A stretch of 64,000 bases of DNA from the NCBI GenBank assembly GCA_944989445.1, contig CALYLW010000284.1, positions 664,259 through 728,258 of the forward strand. The letters are read 5' to 3'. Every line of letters begins with the position of its first letter. Within the stretch, counting starts at the first letter, position 1. This DNA is from Ampullaceana balthica (Eukaryota > Mollusca > Gastropoda > Lymnaeidae). The notes under the pieces are model-generated. The model made no database searches, was not told the DNA's origin, and saw nothing but the letters and a program-made list of their open reading frames with translations. Shown here in pieces: positions 35,880-48,459 of this stretch. The translations under genes and the position numbers were made by a program.

Positions 35880-37515
35880 GTTGCATTGTGCCTGATTTTT
35901 CAAATTAAGGAGATTTACAATATGATATCATCATATGAGACATTGACATAAAAATGTATTAGTAATCATCATAATTCATTGTCTGCATGATTGGAGTGCA
36001 GACGTTCTAGCAGAGTTATAGAGAGCAATCCTTGTTAGATTGAAGTATTAATACAAAACGTTTTAGTGAAACACATCGTCAAACGCAACCATCAACACAT
36101 AGACAAATATTTCAATTTCTTAAAAAATCAAAACTGCTTGGAAACGTCTGTTTTGTTGTTGTTTGTTGTTGGTAATGTTGTTTTAAAAAACGGCTTTTCT
36201 GAAGTTTGATGACATTGCTTACACTCCACGTTCTTAAACTTTGGTCAAATCCACAGTTATTACCCAAAGCCTTGCCACCACATTTCTTTAAATTATGCCA
36301 AATCTAATTTAACGATTTAAGTTTGATCGTTCGTTTGCCATTTCCCTTAATCTTTATTTCAATAAATACATTTATGTTCTCGCTTGATTTTCGTTAATAA
36401 TTGCTATATTGTCTCGCTGATTGATTTTTAAATTTTTTTATCGACTTTGCAGATACATGCTTTTCCTTATTAATCTTTAAAAAACTTTTGTGTTAACTAA
36501 TTTACTTGCGAAATAACTTCATACTTTTACAAATACTGTATTAATACCTATAAAATTTCAAATAAATCTAGCATGTAATCCAAAGTAACCAACAGTGTTT
36601 TAAAATTTTAAAAAAGGAATAACACGCTGCTATTTGAGTTTGATGTAAAACATATGGACTTCGTTTGTTAAAATAGATAAAAGTGTCAAAACATCATCAT
36701 TATTTTTGATCTAATAAAAATGGTTTAAGAAGAAGTCTATTATGCGTAATCTTGTTTAATGCAAAACATTTAAGGATACAAAGTTAAAAAACAAAACAAA
36801 TTTACACTAAAAAAATAAATCAAATTCAAATGTATTGCAAAGCGTATAATTATTTGACATCAAGACAAAACCCGATAATTACTTCATTAAACAGACCATT
36901 TTGAGCATCTTTAAACAAAAAACATAAACACATTGTGTAAGCTTTTAGAGTATATGCATAATGGTAATACACAATCCATCGTTTAACTTCCGCAAACTTG
37001 CTCTAGCAAATCAAGTAAGCGAGTCGGTCAAATGTGATTGCTTTTATATAGAGGTATAGATGTAACGCACAAGAAAATAAAGTTAAAAATACCCTGATTG
37101 AAATAGCCAACAAATATTACATCAAGAAACATCTCCTTTAATCAAATCACTAGATCCCATTTGATTTTTACGGTCTGGTGACGTCATAGGGAAGGGACAT
37201 CACTTTTAACGTTCCATTAAATGTTATTTGTTAGTTACCGCACATAGTGATCACTGAAGGACGGGTGTTTAGTTTAGCAGGCCAATAATATAGATGACAA
37301 TAAATTTTGCAAAAAAAGAATCAAAATGTGTTAGCGTTTTAGAGTTGTTTTATGTTTAACTTAATCTCAGTCGTACTGCCTGTTCAGATGTTGATCTTCT
37401 AATCAATTTTTCAAATCTATTTTACGAGCTTTAATCATTTCTTACAGGGAAAGTCAACTATCTTGGCCTTGCATTTTTGTTAAAAAATTATATTTTAATA
37501 ACATTGTTTTACCGC
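35880..37515. other. Intergenic AT-rich DNA, nothing recognised
   Basis: No exon, repeat boundary or RNA gene could be supported over this stretch. Confidence 0.5.
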
Positions 37516-37519
37516 ACAA

Positions 37520-38120
37520 TCCCTTCATAGCCGTGGCATGTGAACGCTGCATCATTTCCCAGCAGACCAGCATGGTCTATGCGTTCTTACAAGAACGTAG
37601 GAATCAAGAATCCTCTACAAAAAAGAATGAGGGTCTGAAATGATTTTTTAAAAATGCAAACATATATTTTAAAAATAAAATGTGACTCTTAAGGGAAAAA
37701 AAACAATTATCCAGTGAAAGAATGTCGAAGAATGATGAATGCATGATCACAATAGCATATATTGATATTCAATCATAACTAATTTGAATCAATATATTTC
37801 ATTAAAAATACAAAGGAATTTTTAGAAAACAACATTTTAACAATGTCACTCTCTCTCTGTTGAATTAAATGTAATTGAAGTCCACCATAATTTATCGCCA
37901 TATAAATTCCGGTGTAGAAATATATTATTATACCCTAATCTAGCGTTCACAGATTTTTGTTAGCCACGGCTTACGAGCAAGTGATTGTGTGGCTAGCACA
38001 ATGCCCAGCTGCCTTTACTTTCTCCAACCGATGTCAGATAACAATTCGAAGCTAAACAGGATAAATTCGATTGGATGCACCTTATGACGTGTTCGTGGTA
38101 TCCTAGTGTGGGGTCTATAA
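37520..38120. repeat. Dispersed repeat related to the window's right edge (63780-64000)
   Basis: CCTTCATAGCCGTGGCATGT, GAACGCTGC near 37523 is the reverse complement of text at about 63868-63890. CCCAGCTGCCTTTACTTTCT, CCAACCGATGTCAGATAAC near 38004 resembles CCCAGCCGCC..CCCCCAACTAGTGTTAGGTACCC at the right edge. It is probably a SINE or a LINE 3' end, disrupted by an insertion of other DNA. Confidence 0.5.
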
Positions 38121-38637
38121 GAATCTTTCACTCATGCCTATTTGTTGATATTCCATATCTATTTTTATGTTATAATTATTGATATATATAATCAAATTAT
38201 TTAGCTTCCTTCACATCAATGCTTGAACTATCAGCTTACCTTCGCTCTTAAAACTTGTGACTGGTTGAGATTTATTGCCTCACTTTTTTAATTGGATAAA
38301 GGTAACTTTTTAATAGGTAACCAATTTCCGTGGACAGCAATAAAATAAAACGTTACGTATATAAAAAGAGTGCACTATAATAATAGATAAAAGTTCAGAA
38401 AGCATCAATTTTTTGTGTCACGAGGGGGACCTTAGTCACAGTTTATTTTAAGTAATTCAACTTTAACTTGTTAAGGCTTTACGTCTGAACGTTTTTGTAA
38501 ATATTTAAAAATGGAAACAAAGGGAGGTGATAAAAATAAACTTTTTTCAAATGGAAATTGAATTTCAGCACCTTAAATAAGTAATATTTAAAAAATCTTT
38601 TTTTTAAAAAGGACACGCTTTTAACATAATCACTACT

Positions 38638-39030
38638 TTTAGTTATGTCTCATATATAAGGGAATTATAGTCAAAAACTTTGTTTTTACAGCTATTTTTA
38701 AAAATTTATTATAAAAACTCTTTAAAATTCACGTCTGAAGCCCACACATTTGTTTACCACTATTTTTTTTAAATACCAAACACCTCATAAGCGCCAGGCC
38801 AACGTTTTACAACATGGTCTACTTATCACGTTGTGAACTCATGTATGTCAACAAAGCAGACGGGTACCGTTGCTTATATATAGACTATAGATAAACTAAA
38901 AATGCAGTAATTTCAATACGGTACATTCGATCGATCTGAAATTTTGATACAATGCATTGTCATCCAAGATCTATCTGTGGTAAAATTTTGAGATCTCTAG
39001 GTCCATCAGAAATGGTTTAATTTTACGTTT
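38638..39030 (+). repeat. Dispersed repeats (TTATGTCTCATATATAAGGG block and copy 2 of the 3252-3515 repeat)
   Basis: 38638-38692 carries the TAGTTATGTCTCATATATAAGG to AAAACTTTGTTTTTAC block. 38775-39030 repeats the 3252-3515 element almost word for word, including ATACAATGCATTGTCATCC. The two blocks are about 80 bases apart, so they may be one composite element. Confidence 0.7.
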
Positions 39031-39101
39031 CAAGTTTTGGAGGAAGGATACAACATACAAACATTGTGACTTAAATAAAAGCGTGTAAAAATGAATTAAA
39101 C

Positions 39102-39985
39102 CAGGGGTGTCCAAATTCCGGCCCGTGGGCCAAAACCGACCCGAGAAGCAATTTTAACTGGCCCGCGGCGTCATCTGAAATAATTGACTGAAGTATTTTT
39201 TTCTGTAACGACATTATATTTATACGAAAAGTAGAAATTTTGCACCGTTTTGAGCACGTCTAATGGTAGCGAAAATCAATCACGTTTTGTTTTTAAACAA
39301 GTGGAAATGGATTTTTAAAAACCCGACGAATTTATGTGCTGTTAAGTGTAAGAAATTCTTTGAACGCCACGGTAAATATCGATGAAGTGATTTCAATTAT
39401 TTTTTTCGCCGATGACGAAGGGCGCCGCTACAAAGAAAAGTGGGAAAATGAGTTTTTTTATTGAATGACATAACAAAAGTATGTGTTTAATTTGTTTGGA
39501 GTATGTAGCTGTTTTCAAGGAATTCAATATTAAGAGGCACTACCAGACCAAACACGCTAACTATGACAATTTAGCTTAAACTGACCGGACTGATAAGCTT
39601 AAGTAACTGGAACCTGGATAAACGTCACAGTAAGCTTATTTTCAAGAAATCGTCAAGCAAAGGAAAATTCCTCAAATGCAAGTTATGAGGTGTCAACACT
39701 GATAGCGAGTTTGTAAAAGAATGCTTGTTAAGAAATTGATGAAAATATATGTCCCGAGAAAAATCAGGAGTTTGCAAAGTTGGCTCGACATACTTGTGGG
39801 AGCAGACGTTTTCAGTTATGAATTTTAACAAGAACCACGTGAGGACGAGAATAAGTGACTCTCACCTGCGTGATATCAAACGTATCTAAACCAGTGGTAT
39901 TGAGCCTGATTATTTTAATCCGGGCCCCCGAATATTTGTACTTCAAAGAATATGGCCCGCCATGCAAAAATTTTGGACGCCCCTG
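39102..39985 (+). mobile_element. hAT (Charlie-like) transposon with perfect 8-base target duplication
   Basis: The ends are CAGGGGTGTCCAAATTCCGG and TTTTGGACGCCCCTG. AATTAAAC flanks both sides exactly (39094-39101 and 39986-39993). Inside, on the plus strand, CLICLEYVAVFKEFNIKRHY, Q-T-K-H-A-N-Y-D is a BED-type zinc finger, and FSVMNFNKNHVRTRISDSHL, R-D-I is the C-terminal dimerisation box. The catalytic middle is deleted and stops are present, so it is a non-autonomous derivative of about 884 bp. The perfect duplication implies a recent insertion. Confidence 0.9.
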
Positions 39986-39993
39986 AATTAAAC

Positions 39994-41300
39994 GAAGTAC
40001 ATGTACAATGTACTTCCTTTTTTGGTCATATTTTCAATGTTTAATGACTAAAAGCGATGACAAACATAACTTTTATATCTGTTTTCTCCAATAAAGGTTT
40101 TCAAAAATTAAATTAATTTAATCAGAAACAAAATACTTTAAAGAAATAATTGTATAATATTATATTACTATATTACTATAATAAACTTACAATTTTAAAT
40201 ATGTATCTTTAGCAAAGTTAATAACTTGAACAGCTAACGTTAAAATAGTTTCCCACTTATTCATCAGTCTAGAACAGGTAGTAGCATTTTATCCCTAAAC
40301 GACATGCGAAATTTGAAATCATAGGATGGCAAATTCGTTTTTGTCCAACTCGTGTACATACGTTGAAAAATTACAGCTAACATTCTATTAGCTTATAAAT
40401 GAGTGGAAAAACTTTCTTGTGATTCGATAGATTCAAGTTTAACAAAAAAATTTTTATATTAAAACAAATAAATTTTTGGGTTATTAATACGTATAGAAAC
40501 ATTAAATCAAACTAACCCAATGCACATACACTTTCGTGAAAATTTCAGACAACACAATGAAGTAGACGACTACAAAGAGACTTTTATACCATTGGCGGAT
40601 CACATCCACTTTCACGCCATACGGTTGAATTTTTAAATGAAGTTTCAATTTAATCAGTCTAAAATATCCAAATATTTTTAAATATAACTCATTAAAATTT
40701 AAAAAAAAACGTATTCATTTCCAGACATAGATACCATTATCAAAATATATATTGTCTGTAAGTTTATTGTTAAGTAATAAAATAGGAATGACAATGTCAA
40801 TACAAACTGTTAAAAATTATTTCATTTACTATACATGATCACTTCATTTACAGCTGTCGAGTATCAATATTTTAAATATGAAAATAAAAAAATTAACTTC
40901 AAACATTGCAATTAAAAACCCCATATTGCTCACGGTTTTCTTTAAATTTTATTTTCATTTCTATAGGGATTTTATTAATTTCAAATTTAATAGTTATTTT
41001 ATTTACCAAATGAGATAGATATTGATGATATAGGTAACTTCCGCTCAATGTCGGAGAGTTTCAACAAGACTTCAGTCCCTTTATTTTTTATTTCCCATTT
41101 CGCTCCCTTAATTTTTTTAACTTTTATTTTTTTTTAGTGCTCTTGGTTTGAGTTCAATATTTAGAAATAATTAATTATAAATTGAAAAAAAGAAGAAAAA
41201 AAAACATTATTTACTAATCGAGTATACTGCTTAAACAAGGATATTTATGTATAGTTAATGAATGACTTTCTAAGTTTTGCACTCAATCAGTGATTAATGG
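39994..41300. other. Intergenic AT-rich DNA upstream of gene 2
   Basis: No exon or delimitable repeat seen; long A/T runs. Confidence 0.5.
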
Positions 41301-41316
41301 GAAGGCTGCCAAAACA

Positions 41317-41398
41317 TATAAATGAGTGTTATAACGTGAGAAACATTATCGTGTGACAGTAGTAGATGTGAACTTCTTATGTTAGATATTACACAACG
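41317..41398 (+). promoter_or_regulatory. Probable core promoter and 5' UTR exon of gene 2
   Basis: A TATAAAT box at 41317-41323 is followed, about 25-30 bases later, by sequence that could be a first exon (about 41345-41398) ending in CG/GTAAAA. The next exon begins after TTTCAG at 41553 and contains the ATG. This layout fits a short non-coding first exon, but no transcript supports it. Confidence 0.4.
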
Positions 41399-41588
41399 GT
41401 AAAAAATACTTTGAAAACCTAACTGTTGAAAACATAACATAATTTACTTTGTGTAATAAACGAAAAAGAACATTTTTAACCTAAAATTATTGTCTATTAT
41501 TATTTCAATTCTCCAAATAACACATTCTCTTTTCTTTTGAAAATCAATTTCAGGTTTCTGCACTTTAGTGATACTGCTAGAGGTTAAA

Positions 41589-44500
41589 ATGAATTGCACT
41601 GAAGACACTGATAGGTACACAAAATTAACTTACTCCCTACATTTATAGAAATTCTAAAATTAAATTTCTTTAAATTCACAATTTTATTCTTCTGTCTTCT
41701 GTCAAAGGGGAATTATTTTTTTGAAAATTCACTTAGAAGTTATTGATACACTCTGATTTTTACTTACTGTAAATTACTCGATAGCCTAAAGCAGTGATGG
41801 CGAACCTCACTCACTTATCGCATTATGCGACTGGCATAGGGCTTTTTTTAAAGTGAAATCCTCAAAGCGTGTAATTCACTGCCAAATAATTTAAAATCAA
41901 TGAAAACAAATGGGAGTGCTATTCTTATTTTGTTTATTTTATTTATCTTTTTTAAAAAAGTCTTAAGACGAGTGAGTGTTGTATTGTTAAGCCAAAACCT
42001 ATATTTCGGGTTTAATAAGAGTTTTGGCTATTTGCTTTAAATTAAGTGGGTTTTGGTTAAATTTTGGGCACACGGCCCCAAAAAGGTTTGCCACCACTGG
42101 CCTAGAGCTTCATGAATACTTTTTATAGGCCAGACATATCGTTGAGTAATAAGATTGCGTATATTTTAAAAATTAAGCAATGTACACTACGATTTAACGA
42201 CGAAAAAATGAACGTTTATGCACACAAAAAAATCATCAAATGTTGTAAAAATTGTAATATTATTCCATTTAAAAAAAGGAGATGAATAACGAAGGCAAAC
42301 GCCAAAACCATTTAATTTTTATCTTAACTGATCATAATTAAATCTTAACAACAATCTTTTCATTAATTCACATTGCTTGTGTCTAATTAATCTACTCATA
42401 AGTTTTTTGATAATCCTCCTTGACAAAAAAAATAATAATTTCTTTTTTTGTAGGTCAGAATAGCAAATGAAGCTAAAAAGGCTTTACTGAAATAGCTAAT
42501 GAAATTATCAAATCTTGAAAAAATAACTGATGGCCCCTTGGACATTTTATATTTATTTTTTATTTTTTTAAAATGTTGTTACACTGTGCAAAAATATCAT
42601 CGCTTGTTCCTTGACAAATGTTAAAACAATCAAACAGCAAGCACACAAAAAATAAATGAAAATCATATCTACTCAATTCTCAGATCATTTCTGCAAGATG
42701 TATTAGGTGTACAACCTCGAGGCAACGATCCTGTAGATATTCTCAATGACAATGATATTGTATTAGACAACGAAAGGTGGAAACAAATGATTTTCAATAT
42801 ATACGGCATCATATTGAGTAAGTTTGAATTTCCATTTCTATAGAATAATTAACTCATATTTATTTTTTAAAGTACGTTTTAGTTAGAGATCATTTTAAAA
42901 ATACATAAAATGATATTAAAAATTGAAGAAAAAAAGATACAAATAAAATTTTAACGCAGTATGTTTTGCTTTCATTGATTTATTTTCAAATGTATGTCTT
43001 TGGGGCCATACATATATGATGCCACTCGATTTTGGCCGATCCCTTCCCCCTTCGTCACACGTCGTCACTAAATGTTAGACCCCCCTCCAATATGACGTCA
43101 AAAAGCCCCCCCCCTCATTAGCAGCCGGTTTTCTGTTTGAAAATGTGCATTTTTCAAATAACTTTTTGGTCATTTTGATATGTATTAAGAGTAAGGTTGC
43201 ACTCTGATATCGGAACACGAATGAAGCCATGTTAAACGTCATTAAATAAATTGTAACTAATCAAATATTTAAGTGTCACTTTAATTTAAATTTGCACGTT
43301 TTGATGTGACGTCACAGATCTTAAACACCACCCTCTCGCTCGTCACACATGGTCACAAATGTGTGATCCCCTGCCCCCTAGGTGCGTGACGTCATTTATG
43401 GACGCCCCTTTTGTACATTATAAGTAGTTTTTATTTTATTTTGAGAAACATTAAAATCGTCTGTAATTTTTCATTTCTTTCATTTCAATTTAAGAAATTT
43501 TCCATAAATTTTTATTTTTTTAATTGACATAAATACATAATATCGTCTTCTATACTAATAACAGCCAAAGCCCTGACTGACTCACTCACTCATCACTAAT
43601 TCTCTCACTTACCGTAAAGGTAGAAGCATGAAACTTTGGGAAGTTGTTGAGTATCATCTCAAGACAATAATTGACGAAAAATAATTTTAAAATTACCACT
43701 CGTGGGGGGCTGGGGGCGAAAAAAACAACTTATATGAGTTATATAAAAATTGACTTATCACTAATTCACCTATTTCCCATGTACGTAAAAGCATGAAATT
43801 TTAGAAAATTGTTGAGTACAGTCCCGCGATGTTAACAGGCGAAAATAATATTTAAATTATCATCCCCAGGGGGGCCGGGGCCCAAATAAAGTTTTTTTTC
43901 TTATATAAAAACTGACTTATCATTAATTCTCCAATTTCCCGTGTAGATAAAAGCATGAAACTGTGGGAAGTTTTTGAGAACACTCCTGCAATAATAACAG
44001 ATGGAAAAAAAGATTTAAGTTATCATTCACTGGGGGCCGGGGTCCCAAATGTAGTTTTTTCACCTCATATGAGCTACAATTTTTTTTTATAAACTTTGGA
44101 TTCTTTGTAAATGGATTTTGACAAAACGTGGAATATAAAAACAATTGATGGCCTAAATTAAAATACTATAAGGCATTAAAATTTTTATTTTTCAATCTTT
44201 TGGTGCCGAGAGCCCCTAATCTCTTTTTCGTAAACGTTATAGAAATTTTAACCATTCGAATTCACACGATTTTTTAAATATAAATATTGACAAACAAATA
44301 TATCCAACATGATCCAGATTGAACTAAACTGTTGTTTTGAACTTTACATCTTACATTGATAGGCCCCTGGGCCCTTAATTTAGATTTTTTAAAGCCGTAT
44401 CAATAGTATTTTATTAATCCCACTTCCATTAAACTTTGGGAAGTTTTTGAGTACACTGCCGCGAATGTTTCTGATATTAGATTTTTTTAAAACACCACTT

Positions 44501-47489
44501 AATAGGGGCTGGGGGCCCTTAATGTCATTTTTAAAGATGAGTTATATAAAAGGTAATTTAAACAGTGACTACTGGATATATGGATGAATTATTGACCAAA
44601 TTTATATAAAAAATAAAATTATATAGGGTAATGATCTCCTAACGTTTGTTCCTTGTGGCCGCGGCCTAAAATAATTTTTTTTAAATTAAATTTTAAAGAT
44701 TTATTTCCTATTAGATTTTAAACAATTTAAACAAATATAGACACGCATCTCTATAATGACCTTGATTGAAATCTTCAGGTCTTATGAGATATGCACATCC
44801 TTCACCCATTTTCCTCGGGGCTCTAAATGTAATTTAATTCCCCATTTGATTTACACGACCTTGACAAATATTGACAAACAAGTATATTCATCATGATCCA
44901 GATTGAAATCTATTATTGTTTTCGATTGGCGTTACGCGGGTTCTCAACTAACTTTCTGGTGCAAAGCGCGGGTATTTTGCTAGTAATTAATGTTTACTTC
45001 ACGATTAAGCAAGTTTAAAATCAATAAATAATAACTTTTTTTTTAAATTAAGGAAAGAAAATGATTTTTTATGTTTAAAATAAAGCAACACAAAAAAAGA
45101 ACTTTAATAATGAGGATAAATTATAGCCCGCTTGCTGTAATCTCTGATGTTAAATTGCTGTTGAGTGTTATATTTGAAAACTTTTTTTTTACTTCTGTGG
45201 TTTCTTGGTGGAAGATAACTTTTTTTTTCTTTTTTTAAATTCTAATGTTCATATTGTACAATAAATTGATTGATACCGTACTTGGAAATGAAATCCATTA
45301 AAAGTATGAATATTTTAAAACAATGATTTATGCGATTGTGCTTTTAGATTTCACCGTTTCCTTTTTAAAGGCTTTTAATGTCCAGACAGCTACTTATACA
45401 CTCTTTTCATCCTTCACTAAGACAATTTGGTAACGAATTGCAAATTTACTATTTTTTTGCATTTGTTCTCATGCTCTCTCCCGCGTCTATTGATAGATCC
45501 AGCAAGGTATGATCTCATTTAGTCACAATCAACCCGAGCGGATTAATTAAATATTTGGTGGTCTGAAAGGAATAATTGATACATTTTACAAGAAATCTCA
45601 ACATTGTAGGGGGCAACTACCGTCAGGAGGAAAGAACTGCACAACATGTGGTTCCTGTTCAAGAATCCTCAAACCATAGGTCTGAAAATAACCAAGTTCA
45701 TAACGGTAATTATCATAGACCAAATATTCAATGTTGAAAAGCAGAGAAGAATTTTATTGCTGAAAATTATTTGAACATTCAATTTGAATATTATTTATGA
45801 ATTTAAAAATTTTAACTCAAAATCTACACCAGTGGTTCCCAACATTTTTTGAGTGGCGACCCATTTTTGACCCGCTTTTTTTTTGCCATGTGACCCGCGA
45901 CCCCCCTGAAATTTAAATAAGTCATTTTCAATTAAGTTTTTTACAAAATAGAGTAAATTTGCATTACAGTTGGCGACCCTCTGAAAACCCGTCACGACCC
46001 CGCGACCCACAGGTTGGGAACCGCTGATTTACACGATTATTTATTTGGAGAGAGAACATTTTACCTTGAATTTTAGTAGAAATATATATTTATTTATATA
46101 AAGTTAAAAAAATAAAATAATAAATAAATAAAAATTTTTAAAAAAACACCTCGTTTCAGAAAATATATATTTTTTTTAATTTTTATTTTATTTCTTTTAG
46201 AAAACTTTATAAAATGAAGAAAATAGACAATTATGTGGTTTAAAATTAGTATAAGAACATTTCATATAAACTGTTTTTACAAATTATTTTACATCTAGAA
46301 ATTGTAAATGGTTCCATCCCATCAAATAACTCTGTGAATCCAAGATCTCCACAAAGTTGGTCAAGTCATCGATCTACCAACCTTCTGACTGGTAATAATC
46401 GTGTCTTGTGGTTTTTTTTAGAAACAAGAACTTTTTGTACTGTAATATGAGTTTTATTTTAATTTACATAATTCATGAAACTCAACCTTTGCTTGAAAAG
46501 CAAATTGTTTTATTTACTATAGAAACTATTCGTATGTTACACGCAAAATGAAACTTAAAATAATATTTCTTTTTTATTTATGTTAGTTTTACTTTCACAA
46601 TTTATTAATATACTGGTTTCTCGAAATTTTTACAGGCGCTGTTGTACCAAGTACAAGTGTAAGGTCAGATCAGGTGCCCATGCGAGGTTTAGGCATAGGA
46701 CAATCTATTCAGTTTACTTCAGGTGCTGTCAATGCCTCTGGTAAGTAGCTTCAACATAAGACTGGAAACAAGCATTTATTGAAACAAGACTAGAGAACTA
46801 CATTTATTAAAACAAGACTACAGACACACATTTATTTAACAAAGCACAATGCAAAAATCATTAATTATTATTTTTTGGGTACACCTTTTCTCGTCATGAC
46901 AAAATTTATTTCCAGGGTGTATTTGCTTCGATTAGTTTGACTGATATTTCTGACTATAAAATCAACTATCAAAACTAATGTTTTAGTAAAACTTGATGCA
47001 AAGTTCCTTATTAAAATGTACGATCCACTTAGTCGCAAAAGGATATAAGCCATTAGTGTAATGTAGTTTTAATAAAAATCTCTCTGCGTGTCGCTTTAAA
47101 AAAATGCGTGTTTAAAAAAAATAATTTTAAAATCTTTTTTATTTCTATTAAACTTTCTATAATGTTTAATTTTTAAAACTGTAATCAAATGGAAGCGACT
47201 CCTATAACGATGCTATACTTAAGTTCAGCGACTCAAGGTAATATACTCAGTGTTAAATATAGAAGCTAGAAATAATGTTATTTCGTAGAGTCAGAACAAC
47301 ACATTGAGACTAAGACTTCAAGAAATATTTCAGATAGTCTTATATACTGTGTACATCTATTTAGTATAAATCTAGGCACAAATTGTTTTCAATGAACTAA
47401 ATGAAAGAGGAAAAGGAAAATGTTAATTGAAACTTTTCTTTTCAGGTGAAGCTGCAGCATCTGTGAATATCGACGAAACAAAAAATTGA
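41589..47489 (+). CDS. Unrecognised six-exon gene (gene 2), 165 codons, paralogue of gene 1
   Basis: Coding exons: 41589-41614, 42684-42817, 45610-45705, 46299-46391, 46636-46740 and 47446-47489 (TGA 47487-47489). The junction phases are 2, 1, 1, 1, 1 and all join in frame with GT-AG sites (GTAAGT after exons 2 and 5). The ATG has an A-rich context (TTAAAATGA). The protein starts MNCTEDTDR. Residues 10-53 look like a small folded module (FLQDVLGVQPRG, then NERWKQMIFNIYGIIL). Residues 54-165 are hydrophilic and low in complexity. Residues 117-124 are GAVVPSTS, matching gene 1's GELVPSTS at the same place in an exon of the same length (105 nt). No signal peptide, membrane segment or known domain is seen. 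Introns hold three MITEs and a Helitron. Additional exons in the 2.8-kb third intron cannot be excluded. Confidence 0.65.
41792..42099. mobile_element. hAT MITE in an intron of gene 2
   Basis: The ends are CAGTGATGGCGAACCT and AGGTTTGCCACCACTG (inverted, three differences). The target duplication is GCCTAAAG / GCCTAGAG (41784-41791 and 42100-42107). It is 308 bp with no coding capacity. Confidence 0.85.
43002..43408. mobile_element. MITE with GGGGC..GCCCC ends in an intron of gene 2
   Basis: It starts GGGGCCATACATATATGATG and ends as the reverse complement of GGGGCGTCCATAAATGACGT. Two internal halves echo each other (CGTCACACGTCGTCACTAAA, then CCCCCTCC; and CGTCACACATGGTCACAAAT, then CCCCTGCC). 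The target duplication is unclear. It is about 407 bp. Confidence 0.6.
43549..44983 (+). mobile_element. Helitron in an intron of gene 2
   Basis: It starts TCTATACTAATAACAGCC and ends GCGCGGGTATTTTGCTAG followed by T. The internal tandem unit (TAGAAGCATGAAACTTTGGG) repeats at about 43618, 43780 and 43942 and is the same as in the Helitron at 15102-18754, although the 3' ends of the two elements differ. It is 1,435 bp and non-autonomous. Confidence 0.75.
45830..46026. mobile_element. hAT MITE in an intron of gene 2
   Basis: CAGTGGTTCCCAACATTTTT and the reverse complement of CAGCGGTTCCCAACCTGTGG form the ends. The target duplication is ATCTACAC / ATTTACAC (one mismatch). It is 197 bp. An overlapping 71-codon minus-strand frame is a by-product. 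Confidence 0.9.
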
Positions 47490-47723
47490 CACCAAGTGTT
47501 CAACCACAGGAAAATTGATAAATGAGATTGCACAAAAATTTAAAAAAACAACAACCAACTATTTAAAATTGAGTGTCTGGGAATGATAATATCTAAACTA
47601 GTTCGTATCATGTGAATTGTGAATATGGAGATGTGAATTCAAGTTGGAGCATGATGTCTACTCCAGAAAAAACTCCTGTGTGTGTATTCTGGAGACATAC
47701 CGGCATGTGTTTGAATGATATAG

Positions 47724-47729
47724 AATAAA
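47724..47729 (+). terminator. Polyadenylation signal of gene 2 (AATAAA)
   Basis: Canonical AATAAA 235 bases after the gene 2 stop codon, in TAGAATAAAAACGG. A second AATAAA lies about 110 bases further on. Confidence 0.5.
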
Positions 47730-48104
47730 AACGGAATTCTAAAAAACGTAGAATTATAATATTCGGACAAGAAGACTCTTAACGAATACCTGTGGTGTAG
47801 ATTTTATTCTAAACTAGTGCAGGGTAGAGATAAATAAACTTTTTTGAACTGAATGTAATTAATTTCCGATTTTTCAAACGGATATATATTCTAATTGTGC
47901 ATAGAACTATGCAGGTAACCCACCGCTTAATTACATTCGAAACTCAGCCAATCATGATCTCAACGAAGAAAGCAACTTCTGGCCTAATTTAAACATCCGG
48001 TCAGTGAGTAGCGTTACACTAATGCCACATCCTTGCATAAAACACGAATCTAATATTACATTCTGGAAGCTTCAGGTTACTCTCGTAAAGCTTTTGATGA
48101 CACA

Positions 48105-48453
48105 TTGGCAATCTGCTCATACACTGACTCAACTGCATTAAATATGTGTCATTCTCCTTGGAGGGTCGAGCGTCTGTCTTTTTTAACCAACCGGCTTACA
48201 ATTCCTGCTGCGAACCTCAACATAAGGGCATTGCCATACAGGGACTCATCGGTAGTTCCAACGCTGCCTGGCCTACCCACATGCCCAATAGCCGCAGAAC
48301 GTTCGGCCAGCACTGCGTAAACACGCGGCAGCCAATGTCCCAATTAGGCTGTGCAGGTAGCTGTTTGTCGGACATCGCCCAGTCCTCATTTGCAGCTACG
48401 AGGTAATTCCATTCAAGGCTCCTTCTTGCTCTGTCTTCTGGATCTTGAACCAT
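48105..48453. other. GC-richer stretch open in several frames, unidentified
   Basis: About 350 bases near 50% GC with open frames on both strands (plus 48105-48320 and 48146-48406; minus 48343-48149 and 48453-48217). The minus frame QDPEDRARRSLEWNYLVAAN has plausible coding character but no domain I can name. A transposon-derived fragment is the likeliest explanation. Confidence 0.3.
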
Positions 48454-48459
48454 TCAAAA

